NCBI GenBank assembly: GCA_002402465.1
Contig: DHFW01000052.1
Coordinates: forward strand, 80,683 to 144,682
Source: Bacteroidales bacterium UBA4814
GTDB lineage: Bacteria > Bacteroidota > Bacteroidia > Bacteroidales > UBA7960
Length of the DNA: 64,000 nucleotides
Reading direction: 5' to 3'
Position 1 is the first letter of the stretch. Each line of letters begins with the position of its first letter. A program made the translations under genes and the position numbers. Below, piece after piece: positions 60,329-64,000 of this stretch. Below the pieces are notes generated by a model, which was not told the origin of the DNA, did not search any database, and was given only the letters and a program-made list of their open reading frames with translations.

Positions 60329-63300
60329 TTAATCATTATCCTTTCTCGGTTCATTATCCTCGTTTTTTATCAAATATTCATTCCAGGCCGTAAACAACAC
60401 CGGCACCAGGAACAGGGTAATGAGCGCGATGGTCATACCGCCAAAGGCAGGAATGGCCATGGGTATCATGATGTCGGCGCCGCGGCCGGAAGAGGTAAGA
60501 ATGGGCAATAGGGCCAGAAGGGTAGTTGCCGTGGTCATCAGGGCGGGACGTACCCTTTTTTGCCCGGCTTCCATTACCGCCTGGTGCAGCTCTTCGCGGT
60601 TTTCTGGTTTATGCTTTTTAAAACTGCCCTGAAGATAGGTGGCAATAAGTACCCCGTCGTCGGTGGCAATGCCAAAAAGGGCAATAAACCCCACCCAAAC
60701 GGCCACACTCAGGTTTACCACATCCATCTGGAATAAATCACGCATATTCACTCCGAAGGCACTAAAGTTCAGGAACCATCCTTGCCCGTATAGCCACAGC
60801 ATCATAAAACCGCCGGAAAAGGCCAGGGCAATGGCCGAAAATATCATTAGCGAAGTAGCCACCGACCGGAACTGGAAATATAGGATCAGAAAAATCACAA
60901 TCATAGAAAGCGGGATAACCAGCATCAGCCTGCGTTCGGCACGCATCTGGTTTTCGTAATTGCCCGAGAAGTAAAAATTTATTCCTTGGGGTACTACCAA
61001 TTCACCGCTGGCTATTTTTTCGTCAATCATATCAGTGGCCTGCTGAATCACCGAAAGCTCTGCATGGCCTGATTCCTTGTCGAAGGTGATGTAGGCCACC
61101 AGAAAGGTGTCTTCCCCGCGTATCATACCCGGTCCTTTACGGAATTCTACGGTGGCCACTTCGGCCAGGGGCAGCTGGTAGCCGGCTGGGGATTTTATCC
61201 AGATTTCTGTAAGTGCAGCGGGGTTGTCCCTAAACTCTCGTGCATAACGTGCCCGGATGTTGTATCGTTCTCGCCCTTCTACAGTGGTAGTCATAGGCAT
61301 ACCGCCAATGGCCACTTCCAACAACATCTGAAACTCTTCGATAGTAATCCCATGGCGTGCCAGGGCCTGCCGGTCGGGGCGGATTTCCAAATAGGGCTTG
61401 CCCACCACCCGGTCGGCAAATACCGTGGAACTGCGAATGAAAGGTACTTGCTGTAACACCCTTTCCATCTGCATGGCAAAATCTTCAATGGTCTCCAGGT
61501 CGGGCCCGAATACTTTCAGTCCCATGGGCGTGCGCATTCCCGTTTGTAGCATTACCAGCCGGGTTTCGATAGGCTGGAGTTTTGGGGCAGAGGTTAATCC
61601 CGGGAAACGGCTGGCACGGGTAATTTCGTCCCAGATATCGTCGGGGCTTTCGATGTGGTCGCGCCACTGGCGGTAATAACGTCCGCGGGGATGGGGTATA
61701 AGCTCGCCGTCTTCATCTCGGACAAACGCCCCGTTGCTATCGACTTGGAAGCGAATTTTGCGCCCGTCCATATCGGTCATGTATTCGCTTTTGTAAATAA
61801 TTACGTTCTCAAACATGGTCATGGGGGCAGGGTCCAGCGGACTTTCGGCACGTCCGGCCTTCCCAACTACCATCTCCACTTCGGGAATGGCTTCCACGCG
61901 GCGGTCAAGTTCCTGCAATACTGTTAAATTGTATTCAATACCGGTATGGGGCATGGTAGTGGGCATGAGCAGGAAACTGCCCTCATCCAGCGCCGGCATA
62001 AACTCCCGGCCCAGGCCGGGGAAGGCGTGGTACAGACCAGACCAAACCGTGGTATTTCGAATGTTTACGCCAATTTTGTCAAAACCATTGGCTGCAAAAC
62101 CAAAAATGCTTCCAAAACCCATCCAGATATTCAGTCCCAGAATAAGCAGGAAGGCCGGGATTATCAGAAAAATCTTTTTGTGGGTAAGGCACCAGTTTAA
62201 AATGCGGGGGTAATAAAGGAGAAACGCCCTGAACAACCCCAGTACCAAGGCAATGACTATGACCAGGAACAGGATGTTGATAAACAGGCTGCGGTCCACC
62301 CCAATGGGCAGCCACTCACTGGCCAGCAAAATCAGCACCACAACCAGGGTAATGCCCATGTTAATAAGGTTTTTATGGGGTTTTACCCTTTCGGGGAAAA
62401 TATTTTGCAACAGGCCCGAAACTCCCGAAAGAATGATAAACAGACCGGCCCACCAAAGGATAAAAAAAGCGATGAGCAGTCCGGCAATGATGGCCAGGCC
62501 ATTTATGGTAAATCGGCTTGCGCGTTTTTCATACAGGTTTTTCCACCTTTTCCATTCCCACTTACCCGAAAACTGGTAAGCAAGCACAGGCATAAAGGAG
62601 ATGGTAATGATAAGGGCCGAAACCAAAGCAAAGGTTTTTGTAAATGCCAGGGGCGTAAACAAGCGTCCTTCGGCAGCCTGCATAGTAAATACGGGGAGAA
62701 AGCTTACGATGGTGGTGCTTACTGCCGTAAGGATGGCCGGAGCTACTTCGGTGGAAGCTTCGTAAATGATTTCAAGCCGGTTCTTCGCGCTGTCTTTGGC
62801 TTCCTGCATGTGGCGCAGGATGTTTTCGTTCATGATAATACCCAGGTCCACCATAGTGCCAATGGAGATGGCAATCCCCGAAAGGGCCACAATGTTGGCG
62901 TCCACCCCGAAATAGCGCATCATAATAAAGCTCATCAATACGGCGATGGGCAGCAGGGCTGAAATAAGCAGGGAGGTGCGCAGGTGGTAAACCATCACAA
63001 TAATCACAATGATGGAAATAAGAATCTGCAGGATGATGGCATCGTTGAGGGTACCCAGGGTTTCGTAAATAAGCTGGGTGCGGTCGTAAAAGGGTACGAT
63101 GGTGACCTGCGAAATGGTTCCATCGGGCAATTCTCGGGAGGGAAGTCCCGAGCTGATCTCTTCAATTTTCGCCTTCACATTCTCAATCACTTGAAGCGGA
63201 TTCTCCCCGTAGCGGGCTACTACCACTCCGCCCACGGTTTCAACTCCACCTTTATCCAGGATACCCCCCATATTCCTGACCGCCGGACCGATGTTTACCC

Positions 63301-64000
63301 GGGCGATGTCCATAATGCGCACAGGTACGTTGTTGTTTACGGCCACCACGGTCTGGCGGATGTCGTCAATGCTTTCGACGTAGCCCAGCCCCCGCACCAG
63401 GTATTCGACCATATTGAACTCGATGGTGTTGGCCGAGGTTTCGCGGTTGCTTTGCTGCAGGGCACGTGCCACCTGCATAATGGAAATGTTATAGGCCTTC
63501 ATGGCATCGGGGTCCAGGTCCACCTGGTACTCTTTCACATGTCCGCCAACGCTGGCCACTTCCGATACGCCCTGCACGCTGTTGAGAGCCAAGCGCACAT
63601 AATAGTCCTGTATGGAGCGCAGTTCGTGCAGATCCCATCCGCCAACCGGATTGCCCTTTTCATCCAACCCTTCCAGGGTGTACCAGAACACCTGGCCCAG
63701 GGCCTTGGCGTCCGGCCCCAGGGCCGGCATGGCGTCCTCCGGGAGCAATCCCGGCGGCAGGCTGTTCAGCTTTTCGATGATCCTCCCCCGGGACCAGTAG
63801 AACTCCGTGTCCTCGTCGAAGATCAGGAACACCATGCTGAAGCCGAACATGGAGGTGCTGCGCACCTCCTTGACCCCGGGAACCCCCATGAGGGCCGTGG
63901 TGAGGGGGTAGGTGACCTGGTCCTCCACATCTTGCGGGGAGCGGCCCGGCCACTCCGCGGCAACAATCTGCTGGTTCTCCCCCAGGTTCGGATTGGCTTC
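60329..64000 (-). CDS. cusA: CusA/CzcA-family heavy-metal RND transporter (partial, N-terminus outside window)
   Basis: This inner-membrane proton-driven pump spans more than 1220 residues here and continues past the right edge. In-frame sequence upstream of an internal GTG (63928) reads ENQQIVAAEWPGRSPQDVEDQV, a standard part of CusA, so the gene begins outside. Motifs include IVALSGIAISIGTMVDLGIIMNENI (transmembrane charged residues), GREFMPALDEGSFLLMPTTMP, and WVGFIALFGIATDDGVLIATYL. It is the first gene of the cusA-tolC-cusB operon. Bases from about 63690 to 64000 are much richer in GC than the rest. Confidence 0.94.
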   Translation of the reverse strand, partial: EANPNLGENQQIVAAEWPGRSPQDVEDQVTYPLTTALMGVPGVKEVRSTSMFGFSMVFLIFDEDTEFYWSRGRIIEKLNSLPPGLLPEDAMPALGPDAKALGQVFWYTLEGLDEKGNPVGGWDLHELRSIQDYYVRLALNSVQGVSEVASVGGHVKEYQVDLDPDAMKAYNISIMQVARALQQSNRETSANTIEFNMVEYLVRGLGYVESIDDIRQTVVAVNNNVPVRIMDIARVNIGPAVRNMGGILDKGGVETVGGVVVARYGENPLQVIENVKAKIEEISSGLPSRELPDGTISQVTIVPFYDRTQLIYETLGTLNDAIILQILISIIVIIVMVYHLRTSLLISALLPIAVLMSFIMMRYFGVDANIVALSGIAISIGTMVDLGIIMNENILRHMQEAKDSAKNRLEIIYEASTEVAPAILTAVSTTIVSFLPVFTMQAAEGRLFTPLAFTKTFALVSALIITISFMPVLAYQFSGKWEWKRWKNLYEKRASRFTINGLAIIAGLLIAFFILWWAGLFIILSGVSGLLQNIFPERVKPHKNLINMGITLVVVLILLASEWLPIGVDRSLFINILFLVIVIALVLGLFRAFLLYYPRILNWCLTHKKIFLIIPAFLLILGLNIWMGFGSIFGFAANGFDKIGVNIRNTTVWSGLYHAFPGLGREFMPALDEGSFLLMPTTMPHTGIEYNLTVLQELDRRVEAIPEVEMVVGKAGRAESPLDPAPMTMFENVIIYKSEYMTDMDGRKIRFQVDSNGAFVRDEDGELIPHPRGRYYRQWRDHIESPDDIWDEITRASRFPGLTSAPKLQPIETRLVMLQTGMRTPMGLKVFGPDLETIEDFAMQMERVLQQVPFIRSSTVFADRVVGKPYLEIRPDRQALARHGITIEEFQMLLEVAIGGMPMTTTVEGRERYNIRARYAREFRDNPAALTEIWIKSPAGYQLPLAEVATVEFRKGPGMIRGEDTFLVAYITFDKESGHAELSVIQQATDMIDEKIASGELVVPQGINFYFSGNYENQMRAERRLMLVIPLSMIVIFLILYFQFRSVATSLMIFSAIALAFSGGFMMLWLYGQGWFLNFSAFGVNMRDLFQMDVVNLSVAVWVGFIALFGIATDDGVLIATYLQGSFKKHKPENREELHQAVMEAGQKRVRPALMTTATTLLALLPILTSSGRGADIMIPMAIPAFGGMTIALITLFLVPVLFTAWNEYLIKNEDNEPRKDND

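Overview
The window looks chromosomal and comes from a member of the Bacteroidota. Supporting signs are a type IX secretion sorting domain, lipoproteins typical of the phylum, TAnnTTTG-type -7 promoter boxes, mostly absent Shine-Dalgarno sequences, and mobile-element families (BT4734-like, DUF3987, DUF6266, DUF6943) largely confined to that phylum. Genus or species cannot be fixed from the sequence.

Positions 1-25345 are ordinary backbone. They hold two glutamate dehydrogenase genes (the first cut by the window edge) around a pair of large receiver/PEP-synthase-like proteins, then wecB and a Wzx-type flippase, aroK, an NlpC/P60 hydrolase, yqgE, and a MurL-MurD2 pair that suggests an alternative route for putting D-glutamate into peptidoglycan. 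These are followed by ribosomal protein bTHX, a TrmH-family methyltransferase, an agmatinase-family protein, HU, a TPR protein-ribH-fmt operon, a lipoprotein, sucD and mnmE.

Positions 25328-51471 are best read as one integrated element of about 26 kb in the 3' end of mnmE, the target site also used by Salmonella genomic island 1. It has att-like sequences at both ends and TGTTGCTA-type repeats inside both ends. A recombination module (zinc-finger/HTH protein, tyrosine integrase) comes first, then HTH proteins and a primase/helicase-like pair, with no relaxase or conjugation genes seen. The centre is a compact defence operon: XRE regulator, hsdM, hsdS, a ParB-like/AAA ATPase fusion, a TOPRIM-like protein, hsdR and a long prokaryotic Argonaute whose PIWI domain seems to lack catalytic aspartates. 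A Fur-family regulator overlaps the Argonaute stop codon and leads into a metal module (TonB receptor, methyltransferase-like membrane protein, CDF transporter). A second metal module (ArsR, MerTP, GDCCVxC protein) follows. Between and after these lie gene-free stretches with repeats and two large nested palindromes that share an apical hairpin.

Positions 51472-57172, right of the element, are a decay zone. They contain a scrap of a second Argonaute gene, an intact aldo/keto reductase, macro-domain and cupin remnants joined around a 26-bp perfect palindrome, an intact MBL-fold hydrolase, and a T9SS protein and a GH15 enzyme each broken by an in-frame TAG. Positions 57173-64000 carry a CusCBA-like heavy-metal efflux operon that runs off the right edge. 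Its last 300 bases are much richer in GC than the rest.
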